From: JACDAE01 sp963717195
GTDB taxonomy: Bacteria > Chloroflexota > Ktedonobacteria > Ktedonobacterales > Ktedonobacteraceae
Direction: 5' to 3'
DNA length: 64,000 nt
Assembly (NCBI GenBank): GCA_963717195.1
Contig: CAVQVR010000006.1
Coordinates: forward strand, 372,001-436,000
Below are positions 19,254 to 27,937 of this stretch, one piece after another. The translations under genes and the position numbers were made by a program. Every line of letters starts with the position of its first letter. Position 1 is the stretch's first letter. The notes beneath the pieces are model-generated. The model saw nothing but the letters and a program-made list of their open reading frames with translations. It had not been told where the DNA came from and made no database searches.

Positions 19254-19317
19254 GGGAACGTGGGTAGGGGCGTCACCTTGCGGGCGCCCGCAAGGTGACG
19301 CCCCTACCCACGTTCCC
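19254..19317. repeat. Perfect 64-bp palindrome in the glyA-like leader
   Basis: Two 32-base halves are exact inverted copies with no spacer: outer end GGGAACGTGGGTAGGGGCGT, centre GCGGGC/GCCCGC. It contains the TAGGGGCGTCACCTTGCG core of the dispersed family in both orientations. It ends 35 bases before the glyA-like ATG, so it would fold as a very stable hairpin in the mRNA leader. Confidence 0.9.
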
Positions 19318-19351
19318 CTGGATGGATGCAGACCCTAAAGGAGCTGAACTT

Positions 19352-20644
19352 ATGACCGTAGATATAAGCGACATTGAGAAAATTCTGGCGGAAGAAGAGA
19401 CGTGGCGACAGACGCAAACAATCAACTTGATCGCCAGCGAGAATACACCGAGCGATGCCGTCCGGCGCATCCAGAACTCCGATTTTATGGGCCGTTATGC
19501 CGAAGGACATCCCAACGAGAACGGCCACGTCAACCGCTATTATCAGGGAACACGCTATATTGACCAGATCGAGCGCATGGCACGCGACGAAATCATCGCG
19601 CTGTTCCAGGCAAAGCAGGCTGACGTTCGCCCTATCAGCGGTAATGCAGCCAATACTGCACTCGCGCTGGCCTATCTGCGTGGTGGCGATACGGTCATTG
19701 CCAACTCGACCGATGCAGGTGGACATATCAGCCACGGGGCGGTAGGGGTCTTTGGACGCCGCATTCAGAACCGTGGACAATCCCTCAAAATTGGCGGCAA
19801 GAACGCGATCAATCTCCATCATCTGCCACTTACAGAAGACCATTATCACGTCGATGCACAAAAAACGATAGAGCTGGTCGAACAGCTTTCTCCTCAACTC
19901 GTTATTATGGGCAAAAGCCTCTTCCTCTTCCCTGAACCCGTCTCTGAAGTTGCCGCTTACTGCAAGACAAAGCAGATACCACTACTCTACGACGGTGCTC
20001 ATGTACTCGGCCTCATTGCAGGAGGACAATTTCAGGATCCACTCCATGAAGGCGCAACCTGGATGACCGGTAGCACGCATAAAACCTTCCCAGGTCCTCA
20101 GCGAGGAGTAATTCTGGGCAACCTGGATGCTGAGGATGAAAAGAAGTACTGGCCCGCCGCTGATAGGGGCGTCTTCCCTGGTTCCTCCAGCAATCACCAC
20201 CTGCACACGCTCCCGGCATTGCTAGTTGCCACGCGTGAAATGAAGCAGTATGGACGTGAGTATGCCGCGCAGATTGTACGCAATGCACAGGCACTTGGCA
20301 GCAGTCTCGATGAGTTGGGTACGCCTGTAGAGGCACGCGAGTTCGGCTATACCCGTAGCCATATGATCGCCGTCAATGTCGCACAATGGGGAGGCGGCGT
20401 CGAGGTCGCTAAACAACTGGAAGCGAACGATATTATCTTGAACTATAATATGCTGCCCGGCGATAGCGATCCACGCAATCCCTCCGGCCTGCGCATCGGC
20501 GTTCCTGAGATGACGCGCTTCGGCATGGATGAACGTGCCATGGGCGAACTGGCGCAATTGCTGCATGATGGTATTCGTGGCAAAAACGTGAAAGCGTCGG
20601 TAAATGCACTGCGGGCACGGTATATCGAAATGCAGTATGTGTAA
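19352..20644 (+). CDS. Serine hydroxymethyltransferase-like PLP enzyme
   Basis: A fold-type I PLP enzyme of the SHMT family: NLIASENTPSDAV, RYAEGHPN, RYYQGTRYID, the SGNAANTAL loop, LLYDGAHVLGLIAG and the cofactor lysine in GSTHKTFPGPQRG. Several blocks depart from true GlyA (for example TDAGGHISHG and GPQRG), so the substrate may be another beta-hydroxy amino acid. The ATG at 19352 follows AAAGGAG. An upstream in-frame ATG at 19295 would start inside the palindrome and is rejected. A methyltransferase follows 3 bases downstream. GlyA-type housekeeping function is possible, but divergence and neighbours suggest a specialised role. Confidence 0.85.
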   Translation: MTVDISDIEKILAEEETWRQTQTINLIASENTPSDAVRRIQNSDFMGRYAEGHPNENGHVNRYYQGTRYIDQIERMARDEIIALFQAKQADVRPISGNAANTALALAYLRGGDTVIANSTDAGGHISHGAVGVFGRRIQNRGQSLKIGGKNAINLHHLPLTEDHYHVDAQKTIELVEQLSPQLVIMGKSLFLFPEPVSEVAAYCKTKQIPLLYDGAHVLGLIAGGQFQDPLHEGATWMTGSTHKTFPGPQRGVILGNLDAEDEKKYWPAADRGVFPGSSSNHHLHTLPALLVATREMKQYGREYAAQIVRNAQALGSSLDELGTPVEAREFGYTRSHMIAVNVAQWGGGVEVAKQLEANDIILNYNMLPGDSDPRNPSGLRIGVPEMTRFGMDERAMGELAQLLHDGIRGKNVKASVNALRARYIEMQYV

Positions 20645-20647
20645 AAC

Positions 20648-21388
20648 ATGAACGACGAAGAACTCAGCAAATGGTTTGAAGCAAACACGAATATTCTCGA
20701 AACAGCCTATCTTGCTGGAACCCACCCCTGGCAGCAGTCAGGGGTGGGGCTGCGCACGCCACGTAGCGCACAAGACTGGGAAGTGCTACGCAGGCCCATC
20801 GCTGAGTGTCTCACGAACTCTGGCACCTTTCTGGATATTGGCTGCGCCAATGGATATCTACTGGAGTGCATTCTGAATTGGACGCAGGAACGTAACTTGC
20901 AGATCACCCCCTACGGCCTTGACATCTCAGAGAAATTGGCCGCGTTGGCTCGCCAGCGATTGCCACTGTATGCTGACCATATCTTCGTGGGCAATGCCTG
21001 GGATTGGTCGCCTCCTCAAACCTTCGATTATGTCAATACTACGCTCTATTATGTTCCAGATGAATTGCGGGAAGCCTTCATTCATCGCCTGCTGGACTGT
21101 TATGTGCAACCAGACGGATGTTTGCTGATCGCGGAATATCTGGGTAGAAATACAGATATCCAGCAATCAGAATTGATGAGGGCTTCATCCCTTAGAGATG
21201 GTCAAATAAGTTACCTTGAGCGGATGCGGGACAGGGGTTGCAGCTATCAGGAAAGAGAAGCAATGACATCACCTACCCATTGGCATATCACTCAAGATGC
21301 AACCAATGATGAAGCATACGCGATTCTCTCGCAAGACCCCATCTGGAATTGTTTCGCATTAGCTATCCACATGAGTAGAAGCCACTGA
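20648..21388 (+). CDS. SAM-dependent class I methyltransferase
   Basis: A 246-residue Rossmann-fold methyltransferase. Motif I is FLDIGCANGYLLE (about residues 60-72), motif II PYGLDISEKLAALAR, and the post-motif strand FDYVNTTLYYVPDELREAF carries the usual hydrophobic-acidic pattern. The acceptor is unknown. It starts 3 bases after the SHMT-like gene, so the two form one unit. The early part, MNDEELSKWFEANTNILETA, is helical and may form the substrate lid. Confidence 0.85.
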   Translation: MNDEELSKWFEANTNILETAYLAGTHPWQQSGVGLRTPRSAQDWEVLRRPIAECLTNSGTFLDIGCANGYLLECILNWTQERNLQITPYGLDISEKLAALARQRLPLYADHIFVGNAWDWSPPQTFDYVNTTLYYVPDELREAFIHRLLDCYVQPDGCLLIAEYLGRNTDIQQSELMRASSLRDGQISYLERMRDRGCSYQEREAMTSPTHWHITQDATNDEAYAILSQDPIWNCFALAIHMSRSH

Positions 21389-21454
21389 TTTTGCCCGCCT
21401 GTCCCGTGAATGGATGGAATATTTTCGTGTGTTATAATCGTATTTGCAAGAGAA

Positions 21455-21483
21455 TGGTTACGACGGATGGGCGTAAATATAAT
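21455..21483 (+). promoter_or_regulatory. Possible promoter for the GH35 gene
   Basis: TGGTTA (21455-21460), 17 bases and a perfect TATAAT (21478-21483) lie 71 bases before the ATG. A second TATAAT is at 21433 without a clear -35 box. The two TATAATCG copies are 45 bases apart. Confidence 0.4.
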
Positions 21484-21553
21484 CGTTTAGATGCATTTAT
21501 TTTAGTCCTGTAACCGTATTATTACATTTGAATTGTGTAATCAGGAGGAAGGC

Positions 21554-24445
21554 ATGAAGCCTGATAAGTTCTCTGTCGAATCTGCATCGCATAGCATGAA
21601 GCACTCTTTGCAACGGAGCCTGGTACTTGTACTGCTTCTTTCTGTGCTCGTCTCCTTCGGTTCATTCAGCTCTCCCATTACGCGGGGAGCACAACTATCT
21701 ACAAAAGCATCTACGCATTCGGTAGCTACACCCACACATACGGTGACCTGGGATCGCTACTCGCTGAAGCTGGATGGTAAGCGTCTCATGGTCTGGTCGG
21801 GCAAGTTCCACTATTGGCGTCTCCCAAGTCCAACACTCTGGAGCGATGTGTTGGAGAAGATCAAGGCGGCGGGTTTCAATACCATCTCCATTTATTTTGA
21901 TTGGGCCTACCATTCACCCAAAGCTGGTGTCTACGATTTCACAGGCATTCGTGATGTGAATAAGTTGCTGACCATCGCACAGCAGATTGGCCTCTATGTT
22001 ATTGCCCGTCCTGGCCCTTATATCAATGCTGAGACGGACGCGGGCGGTTTTCCTGGTTGGCTGATTACACAGCAAGGGCGAGCACGGTCGAGTGCGTCCG
22101 ACTATACCGCCGCATATATGGACTGGTTGAGCCATATCGATCCTATCCTGGCGCAACATCAGATTACAAATGGTGGCAATATCATTCTCTATCAGGTGGA
22201 AAACGAATATACTTCGGGTACACTTGATCATACCTACATGCAGCAGATCGAGAATAAAGTACGCGCGGATGGCATTACAGTGCCGCTCGATCATAATGAT
22301 GCCAGCCTGAGGGGCGATTGGGCACCGGGGACAGGGACAGGCGCGGTCGATCTGTATGGTTTTGATAGCTATCCCCAGGGCTTCAATTGCTCGAACCCTA
22401 CGCATTGGTCTGGTGTCCCACAATTTGAGGCGAAGGCTCGTCAAGCTTCTCCGAACACGCCGATCTTCATTGCGGAGTTTCAAGGTGGTTCGTTTGATCC
22501 ATGGGGCGGCCCTGGCTACGCTAAGTGCCAGCAACTCACGGGACCAGATTTTGTCAACGTCTTCTACAAAACGATGCTGTCTGAGGGCGTGACGATGCTC
22601 AACTCCTATATGACCTATGGGGGCACGAGTTGGGGATGGCTGCCTGAACCGACTGTCTATAGCTCCTATGACTACGGTGCAGCCATCGACGAAGCACGCC
22701 AGCTAACACCGAAATACTACGCCATGAAACGTATCGGGTATATGCTCCAGGCTGTTGATCCAATCACTGCCACGAACCTCACTTCTGGCGCGACCGTGAG
22801 CAATAGCGTTATCAATGTGCAGCAGCGCGTCAATCCCACTACGCAGACGCATTTCTTGTTTCTCCGTCACAATGATGCAACCGCAACCAGTAATGATACG
22901 TTCCAGGTAACCTTCACCAGCCCCGATGGAACCTACACCGTTCCACAGCAGAGCGGCACAACCCTGCGCTTAAATGGACGTGATAGCAAGATCCTGGTCG
23001 CCGATTACAATTTTGGAGCGCAGCATCTCGTCTATTCCACCTCTGAGATTTTGACGCAGACCACAATCGACAACCGGGACATTGCGATGCTCTATGGGCG
23101 TAATGGTGAGGATGGTGAGACAGTTCTGCATTATGCTACACAGCCGCAAGTAACGGTACTTTCCGGCTCAGTAACATCGACCTATGCAAATGGAAACTTG
23201 CGCCTGAATTATGTGCATAGTTCTGGATTGACGCAGGTGCTCATTCATGGTGGTACACGCGATCTGCTCTTGCTATTGGGGAACGATGATGTCGCCTCTA
23301 ACATCTGGTTGGATCAGACGACAGCAGGCCCGGTTCTCTCCTATGGCCCGTACCTGGTGCGTTCAGCCACAAGCTCCAATGGAGTACTTAACCTGACTGG
23401 TGATACAGACAGTAAGACCAATCTCGTTGTGTTTGCACCCGGCGCGATTGGGCAGATCGATTGGAATGGTCGTTTGATTGCATCCAATACAGTTGTTGGT
23501 AATCCTGCTCAGAGTACTTTGCCTGGCCCGCAAGCTATCACTCTGCCAACACTCACGAATTGGAAGTTCCAGGCCGAGTCGCCCGAGAGCCAGCCGGGCT
23601 TTAATGATACGAGCTGGACGCAGACGAATGCCAGTCAATTGCCAATGGATTACTATGGCTTCCATTATGGCCTTGTCTGGTATCGTGGGCACTTTACCGC
23701 GACAGGAAGTGAAACAGGTATCACAATTGATGGAGAGACTGGCGCACATGGTGTGTACTCGGTCTGGCTGAACGGAGCATTTTTAGGCAGCTATAGCACC
23801 GGTTCGCACACAATTAGCATTCCCGCAGGCACATTAAAGGCTCATGCAGCAGCAGAAGTTTCGGTGCTGATTGGGAATATGGGCCATAACGAGGACTTTT
23901 CATCGGGCGACACGCATAAGTCACCGCGTGGCCTGACAACTGCGGCTCTACAAGGATCGACGGCTGCGATAAGCTGGAAGATTCAGGGCGACAAAGGCGG
24001 CGAAAATATCGTCAGTCCAGTGCGCGGTCCATTCAATACGGGTGGCCTCTATGGCGAACGCAATGGGTGGTACTTGCCCGGATTTAATACTGCAAACTGG
24101 AAATCAGTGACGTTGCCGAATCGCTGGTCGACTTCTGGAGTTCCAGCGGGCGTCGGCTGGTATAACACCAGTTTCAATTTAAATCTGCCAGCCAATATGG
24201 ATGTGCCTATCGGGCTGCATATTACCGACGCGACCTATAACTATCAGGCCCTCATCTACGTCAATGGCTGGTTGATGGGACGCTACTGGAATACAGTAGG
24301 GCCACAAACGACCTTCTCCCTGCCTGCTGGCATCTTGAATACAAATGGTAGCAATACAGTTGCTATTGCGGTCTGGGGACTTGATGCGCAGAGTGGTGGG
24401 TTGGGGCAGGTAAGCTTGACGAGTTATGGAGCGTATGCGCAGTAG
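21554..24445 (+). CDS. Secreted GH35 beta-galactosidase
   Basis: 963 residues with an N-terminal signal (SLVLVLLLSVLVSFGSFS) and the GH35 barrel. KFHYWRLPSPTLWSDVLEKI opens it, followed by ISIYFDWAYHSPKAGVYDF and ARPGPYINAETDAGGFPGWL. The acid/base is the glutamate of YQVENEYTSG (about residue 218) and the nucleophile is that of IFIAEFQGGSFD (about 308). Beta-sandwich jelly-roll domains with galactose-binding-like motifs (NGAFLGSYSTGSH, YVNGWLMGRYW) make up the C-terminal half. The enzyme would remove terminal beta-galactose from plant or microbial polysaccharides outside the cell. ATG 21554 follows AGGAGGAAGG. Monocistronic. Confidence 0.95.
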   Translation: MKPDKFSVESASHSMKHSLQRSLVLVLLLSVLVSFGSFSSPITRGAQLSTKASTHSVATPTHTVTWDRYSLKLDGKRLMVWSGKFHYWRLPSPTLWSDVLEKIKAAGFNTISIYFDWAYHSPKAGVYDFTGIRDVNKLLTIAQQIGLYVIARPGPYINAETDAGGFPGWLITQQGRARSSASDYTAAYMDWLSHIDPILAQHQITNGGNIILYQVENEYTSGTLDHTYMQQIENKVRADGITVPLDHNDASLRGDWAPGTGTGAVDLYGFDSYPQGFNCSNPTHWSGVPQFEAKARQASPNTPIFIAEFQGGSFDPWGGPGYAKCQQLTGPDFVNVFYKTMLSEGVTMLNSYMTYGGTSWGWLPEPTVYSSYDYGAAIDEARQLTPKYYAMKRIGYMLQAVDPITATNLTSGATVSNSVINVQQRVNPTTQTHFLFLRHNDATATSNDTFQVTFTSPDGTYTVPQQSGTTLRLNGRDSKILVADYNFGAQHLVYSTSEILTQTTIDNRDIAMLYGRNGEDGETVLHYATQPQVTVLSGSVTSTYANGNLRLNYVHSSGLTQVLIHGGTRDLLLLLGNDDVASNIWLDQTTAGPVLSYGPYLVRSATSSNGVLNLTGDTDSKTNLVVFAPGAIGQIDWNGRLIASNTVVGNPAQSTLPGPQAITLPTLTNWKFQAESPESQPGFNDTSWTQTNASQLPMDYYGFHYGLVWYRGHFTATGSETGITIDGETGAHGVYSVWLNGAFLGSYSTGSHTISIPAGTLKAHAAAEVSVLIGNMGHNEDFSSGDTHKSPRGLTTAALQGSTAAISWKIQGDKGGENIVSPVRGPFNTGGLYGERNGWYLPGFNTANWKSVTLPNRWSTSGVPAGVGWYNTSFNLNLPANMDVPIGLHITDATYNYQALIYVNGWLMGRYWNTVGPQTTFSLPAGILNTNGSNTVAIAVWGLDAQSGGLGQVSLTSYGAYAQ

Positions 24446-24479
24446 GTCAAGCATTTCTGTTGTAGAAACAGGATATGTG

Positions 24480-24523
24480 AATAATGATAGAGTCCGTAAC
24501 GAATTGCGGACTCTATCATTATT
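24480..24523. terminator. Perfect 17-bp hairpin between GH35 and monooxygenase genes
   Basis: Arms AATAATGATAGAGTCCG (24480-24496) and their exact complement (24507-24523) enclose 10 bases. It lies 34 bases after the GH35 stop and ends 19 bases before the next ATG. There is no long T run, so it may be a weak terminator for GH35 or a leader hairpin for the small gene. Confidence 0.6.
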
Positions 24524-24542
24524 CAGCAAGGAGCTCCCTATC

Positions 24543-24836
24543 ATGATCCTCGAAGCAGCCATGCTACAGGTAAAAGCGGGGCAGGAGAACGCCTTTGAAG
24601 CAGCCTTCAAAAACGCCTCACACATCATTGCATCTATGCCCGGTTACCAGTCCCACGAACTCCACACATGTATCGAAGTAGCAGGAAAATATCTCCTGCT
24701 CGTTCGCTGGGAGCGTCTGGAAGATCATACAGTCGGATTCAGGGGTTCCGTCGAATACCAGGAATGGAGGAAACTTCTGCACCATTTTTATGATCCATTC
24801 CCCACAGTTGAGCACTTCGCACAAATAATAATGTAG
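24543..24836 (+). CDS. Antibiotic biosynthesis monooxygenase-like small protein
   Basis: 97 residues of the dimeric ferredoxin-like alpha/beta-barrel (ABM) type: the opening strand ILEAAMLQVKAGQENAFEAA, MPGYQSHELHTCIE, YLLLVRWERLEDHTVGFRGS and the closing YDPFPTVEHF. Such proteins act on quinones or on haem, or only bind small molecules; the activity here is unknown. AAGGAG lies 9 bases before the ATG. It is a clear paralogue of the gene at 30120 (shared WxxLExHxxxFRG and WR segments). Confidence 0.85.
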   Translation: MILEAAMLQVKAGQENAFEAAFKNASHIIASMPGYQSHELHTCIEVAGKYLLLVRWERLEDHTVGFRGSVEYQEWRKLLHHFYDPFPTVEHFAQIIM

Positions 24837-24839
24837 TGA

Positions 24840-25050
24840 TACTCACTGTAATTTCTACGTAGGCTTGTATGGACGTTCGGCTATATGTTACATTCTTCTT
24901 AAGAGTTGCTTACAGATATGTGTGAGCCTTTCATTTTGTAAGCAAATAAGCAGCAAGAGTGATAAGGCGAGCATCGGGAGCAACTCCGGATCGATGGAAT
25001 AGCTAGCAACCCTTCTCCTGGTAAGCAGGAACAGGAAGGGAAAGGAGCAC
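24840..25050 (+). promoter_or_regulatory. Structured leader of the permease gene
   Basis: This 215-base gap contains nested inverted segments near 24970-25000 (ATCGGGAGCAACTCC with GGATCGAT) and 25010-25042 (CCCTTCTCCTG with CAGG and GGAAGGG). The second would pair bases just before the AAAGGAG site. I could not match it to a known riboswitch class, so only a structured leader is claimed. Confidence 0.3.
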
Positions 25051-25055
25051 ACAAC

Positions 25056-26502
25056 ATGAGCGAAAGGTTGTCCAATCTTCCTATTGAAGGCAAAACTCTA
25101 GGACCGATAGCACCAGAACGGCTTGAACGCGGCGTATTGAAGTTACCTGATATAGCAGCCGCTACGATGGCGAATATCGGGCCAGCGATGAGCTTCTATT
25201 TCAGTTTCGCTCTTATTGCTTCAGCGGCTGGTGTTGCCTCGCCCCTTACAATTATCATGGCAGGTATCGCGATAGCATTGCTTGGTAACACCCTTGCCGA
25301 GTTCTCTCGCTCCATTCCATCAACTGGCTCATTTATCACGTTTATCGGAAAGACCTTTGGTCCGCTGATGGCTATTGCGACCACCATTGTGATATGCATT
25401 GGCTATATTATTGCAATGGCGTCGGTCATCACGATTTCCGGTGGCTGGACACAGATCATTTTGCAGACCCAGCTACATATCAACGTGCCATGGCAACCAC
25501 TGACCCTATTCTTTGCCGCGATAGTCTTTTTCCTGATGGTGCGAGGCGTGAACCTTTCTACAAAAGGGGCAGGACTTTTCTTCCTTCTCGAAATGGCGGT
25601 GCTGATACTGGTCTCGATTATCACTATAGCCACACATGCATCGTCTCTCTCCCTGGCTCCTTTTAATCCAACACGGATCTCGGGCGGCTTAACCGGTTTC
25701 GGCCTTGGTTTCCCAATTGCCGTTTACATGTTTGTTGGCTGGGAGAACTCTGCCGCGCTCGCTGAGGAGACCGACAATCCACGACTCAATGTGCCCAAGG
25801 CGATATTTATCAGTATCCTTTTGATGGCACTAAGTTACTTGCTGTTCTCGTATGCTACCGTTGTCTCGTTTAACTACAATGTCACTGTAAGTTCACCAAC
25901 AGATGTGCCATTTGTTATAGCCGCACAGAAAGTATCAAGCGTTCTGGGATTACTTGCATACATTGCTGGCTTCACTTCGACAATTGGTGTGTTGATTGCC
26001 GGTTCCAACTCTGCAGGCTCGCCTGATCTTCAATGCCGCTCGTGAAGGCTTGCTGCCAGCCTGGTTGGCGAAGTTGCATCCAAAAAGGCGAACTCCCTGG
26101 GTCAGCTTTCTGGCCTTTTTCATAATTGGGTTGGGCATCACGTACGTTTTTGGTTGGAATGTAAACCCTATTATCTTCTTTGGAGAGGTAGCTACGCTCG
26201 GTACGATTCTGATCGCGCTCACCTATCTCGTCTCGAATATAGCTCTGCCTGTGTATTATAGAAGATATCATCCAGAGAGCTTTTCCCTGCTGAAACACCT
26301 GATCTTACCCATCCTTGGCGTGATTGCGATAGGATTTCCTCTGTGGGGGCTTGTAGCACCAGGGCAGTCGCCGCCTTTTAACTACTTCCCATGGATCTCG
26401 CTTGCAATTATCGTCATTGCCTTCATCTACGCATTTATTCTGAGTCGGCGCGATCCAACCCTGGGTGATCGTGTCGGCTCGATTGTGGCCGATCGCGAGT
26501 AG
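25056..26502 (+). pseudogene. APC-family amino acid permease, frameshifted
   Basis: Two frames together give about 480 residues and twelve predicted membrane helices of the amino acid-polyamine-organocation type. The first (25056-26045) starts with MANIGPAMSFYFSFALIASA, holds GNTLAEFSRSIPSTGSFITF and GWENSAALAEETDNPRLNVP (the conserved helix 6-7 loop), and reaches IGVLIAGSNS. The second continues as QARLIFNAAREGLLPAWLAK, the standard helix 8 to loop sequence, to 26502. The shift is near 26015, at the TCTGCAGG stretch. One base removed restores an open frame. Otherwise the gene looks intact. AAAGGAG precedes the ATG. Confidence 0.85.
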
Positions 26503-26504
26503 AG

Positions 26505-26602
26505 GTGCCGTTACAAACCCGGTGTGGTTTACGACGCCCAGGTGTGTGTGGGCTAGATTGATCGCCTACACACACCTGGGCGCGATAAATCGGGCCCCTA
26601 CA
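26505..26602. repeat. Palindromic element at the 3' end of the APH-like gene
   Basis: Inner arms CGCCCAGGTGTGTGTGGGC (26535-26553) and 26564-26582 pair with one mismatch. Outer parts show the family ends GAGGTGCCGTTACAAACCC and, on the other strand, TAGGGGCCCGATTTATCGCG. The TAG stop of the APH-like gene (26598-26600) is the CTA of the element's CCCCTA end. Confidence 0.7.
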
Positions 26603-27584
26603 ACCTTTCCCAATGCTCCATTGTCCCTACAATCAAGCCTGTGACCTCTTCAATCACAGCATCATTAGGATGAGGAGCATTTAAAAATTCACACAAACTC
26701 AACAGGTCAAGCAACTTGCTCGTTCTTTTCCACCCATGCGGAAGCTGTCCACCCTCTTCCTGATAGCCACGCAGAAACTCAGCCTCAAAACCATCTGGCA
26801 AGAGCCTATCATAGCGCAACATATTAGCAATATCGATCAATGGCGAACCAACAAAGGCGAATTCCCAATCCAGCACAGCTGCAACCTGCCAGAAACTATG
26901 TTCCTGCCTGACGAGGATATTGACGCCCTTAAAATCGGAATGCACCAGCGATGCACTTTCCTTTACGCTCTCCAGGTAGCTGACATTAGGGAGAACAAAA
27001 CGCCACAACCGATCTCTCAGCATACTTCCAAGGTACAGATCTGTATTTCCTTTGAACAGAAATTGCTCAAGCGTATCAAGAAACGTCGCGTTCGCATCGT
27101 CAAAAGGTTGCGCGATGACGAGTCCAGATCCAAAAAAGCCCGCCCGTGGAAAAGTATACATCCCGATATGTGCAAGTATTTTACCAACTGCATAGGCACA
27201 ATCTGTTATATCCACTTGCTTTCCTGTTGCAATAACATCGCTCAAAAGTGTGCCATCAACCCACTTCATTACGGCATAAGCAGTAGCATAACGTGAACCC
27301 TCACTATCAATATAGAGCAATTCAGGTACCGGAACATGTTTCTGTACCAGATTGAAGATGTCATAATCTTTCTGGCAGGCGGCGCGATTGCGTATATAGA
27401 GGCGCAGAACGAAGGCATCCGCGAGGCCAGATACCTTGATCTTGTAATTGGTGTTACATAGTCCTGCCGTAAGCAACTCTGCCTCTACGACCTGCTTGCC
27501 AGGAAATATCGGTTGCAGCATCGACGTAAGGGTTGACTTATCCAACTCGACAAAATCGTGACGCCTGTTCCAACTTCTCTGCAT
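26598..27584 (-). CDS. APH/choline-kinase-fold phosphotransferase
   Basis: A 328-residue protein-kinase-like phosphotransferase. The N-lobe has GLCNTNYKIKVSGLADAFVL with the ATP-contacting lysine region. The catalytic loop is LVHSDFKGVNILV (H-x-D-x5-N) and the metal-binding motif is AAVLDWEFAFVGSP. Relatives phosphorylate aminoglycosides, homoserine, choline or fructosamines; nothing here selects one. It is likely not a resistance gene by default. The stop codon is supplied by the adjacent repeat. It reads away from the ABM-like gene at 27623, 38 bases upstream on the same strand. Confidence 0.85.
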   Translation of the reverse strand: MQRSWNRRHDFVELDKSTLTSMLQPIFPGKQVVEAELLTAGLCNTNYKIKVSGLADAFVLRLYIRNRAACQKDYDIFNLVQKHVPVPELLYIDSEGSRYATAYAVMKWVDGTLLSDVIATGKQVDITDCAYAVGKILAHIGMYTFPRAGFFGSGLVIAQPFDDANATFLDTLEQFLFKGNTDLYLGSMLRDRLWRFVLPNVSYLESVKESASLVHSDFKGVNILVRQEHSFWQVAAVLDWEFAFVGSPLIDIANMLRYDRLLPDGFEAEFLRGYQEEGGQLPHGWKRTSKLLDLLSLCEFLNAPHPNDAVIEEVTGLIVGTMEHWERL

Positions 27585-27622
27585 ACCGAACTCTTTCTAA
27601 TGCTCTTCTGATATACAGGCAG

Positions 27623-27934
27623 TTATCGGTCATCGTTGTTATAGAGAGCAAAAAGCACATCACATGTATCCTGTTCGCTCCCAATAATATAACCATCAAG
27701 CGGTGCTAAAAGCGGAATGGCATCCTCAGGAGGGCGGCTTGCCAGCAGATCGGCTTTGCATTCCCAGAGGCTAATAACGATATGTTTATCTGGATCGGTA
27801 TCATGTCGCAGAATGAACGCACCTTTAAAGCCCTGTTGTTTACTTGCACCCGGCAACATAACATCACGAATAATTCTTGTTCCTTCGTCGGCTGTGCCGG
27901 ATTGGAATTTCCATATGGTAGCCCTGGCATACAT
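27623..27934 (-). CDS. ABM-type dimeric-barrel protein
   Basis: 103 residues with the small ferredoxin-like pattern: YARATIWKFQSGTADEGTRI as first strand and helix, then GFKGAFILRHDTDPDKHIVI and LWECKADLLAS. Similar proteins are annotated as antibiotic biosynthesis monooxygenases, but no activity can be assigned. It begins 3 bases after the ligA stop, so it is the second gene of a ligA transcript and may be the only linked partner. It differs from the two ABM proteins at 24543 and 30120. Confidence 0.75.
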   Translation of the reverse strand: MYARATIWKFQSGTADEGTRIIRDVMLPGASKQQGFKGAFILRHDTDPDKHIVISLWECKADLLASRPPEDAIPLLAPLDGYIIGSEQDTCDVLFALYNNDDR

Positions 27935-27937
27935 AAT

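Noticed and set aside
19295..19351. Earlier start for the SHMT-like gene
   Set aside because: That ATG lies inside the right arm of the 64-bp palindrome; ATG 19352 has AAAGGAG.
24840..25055. SAM, glycine, c-di-AMP or c-di-GMP riboswitch in the permease leader
   Set aside because: Some short segments look alike (GCAACC, GGTAAG), but the conserved cores of these classes are not present.
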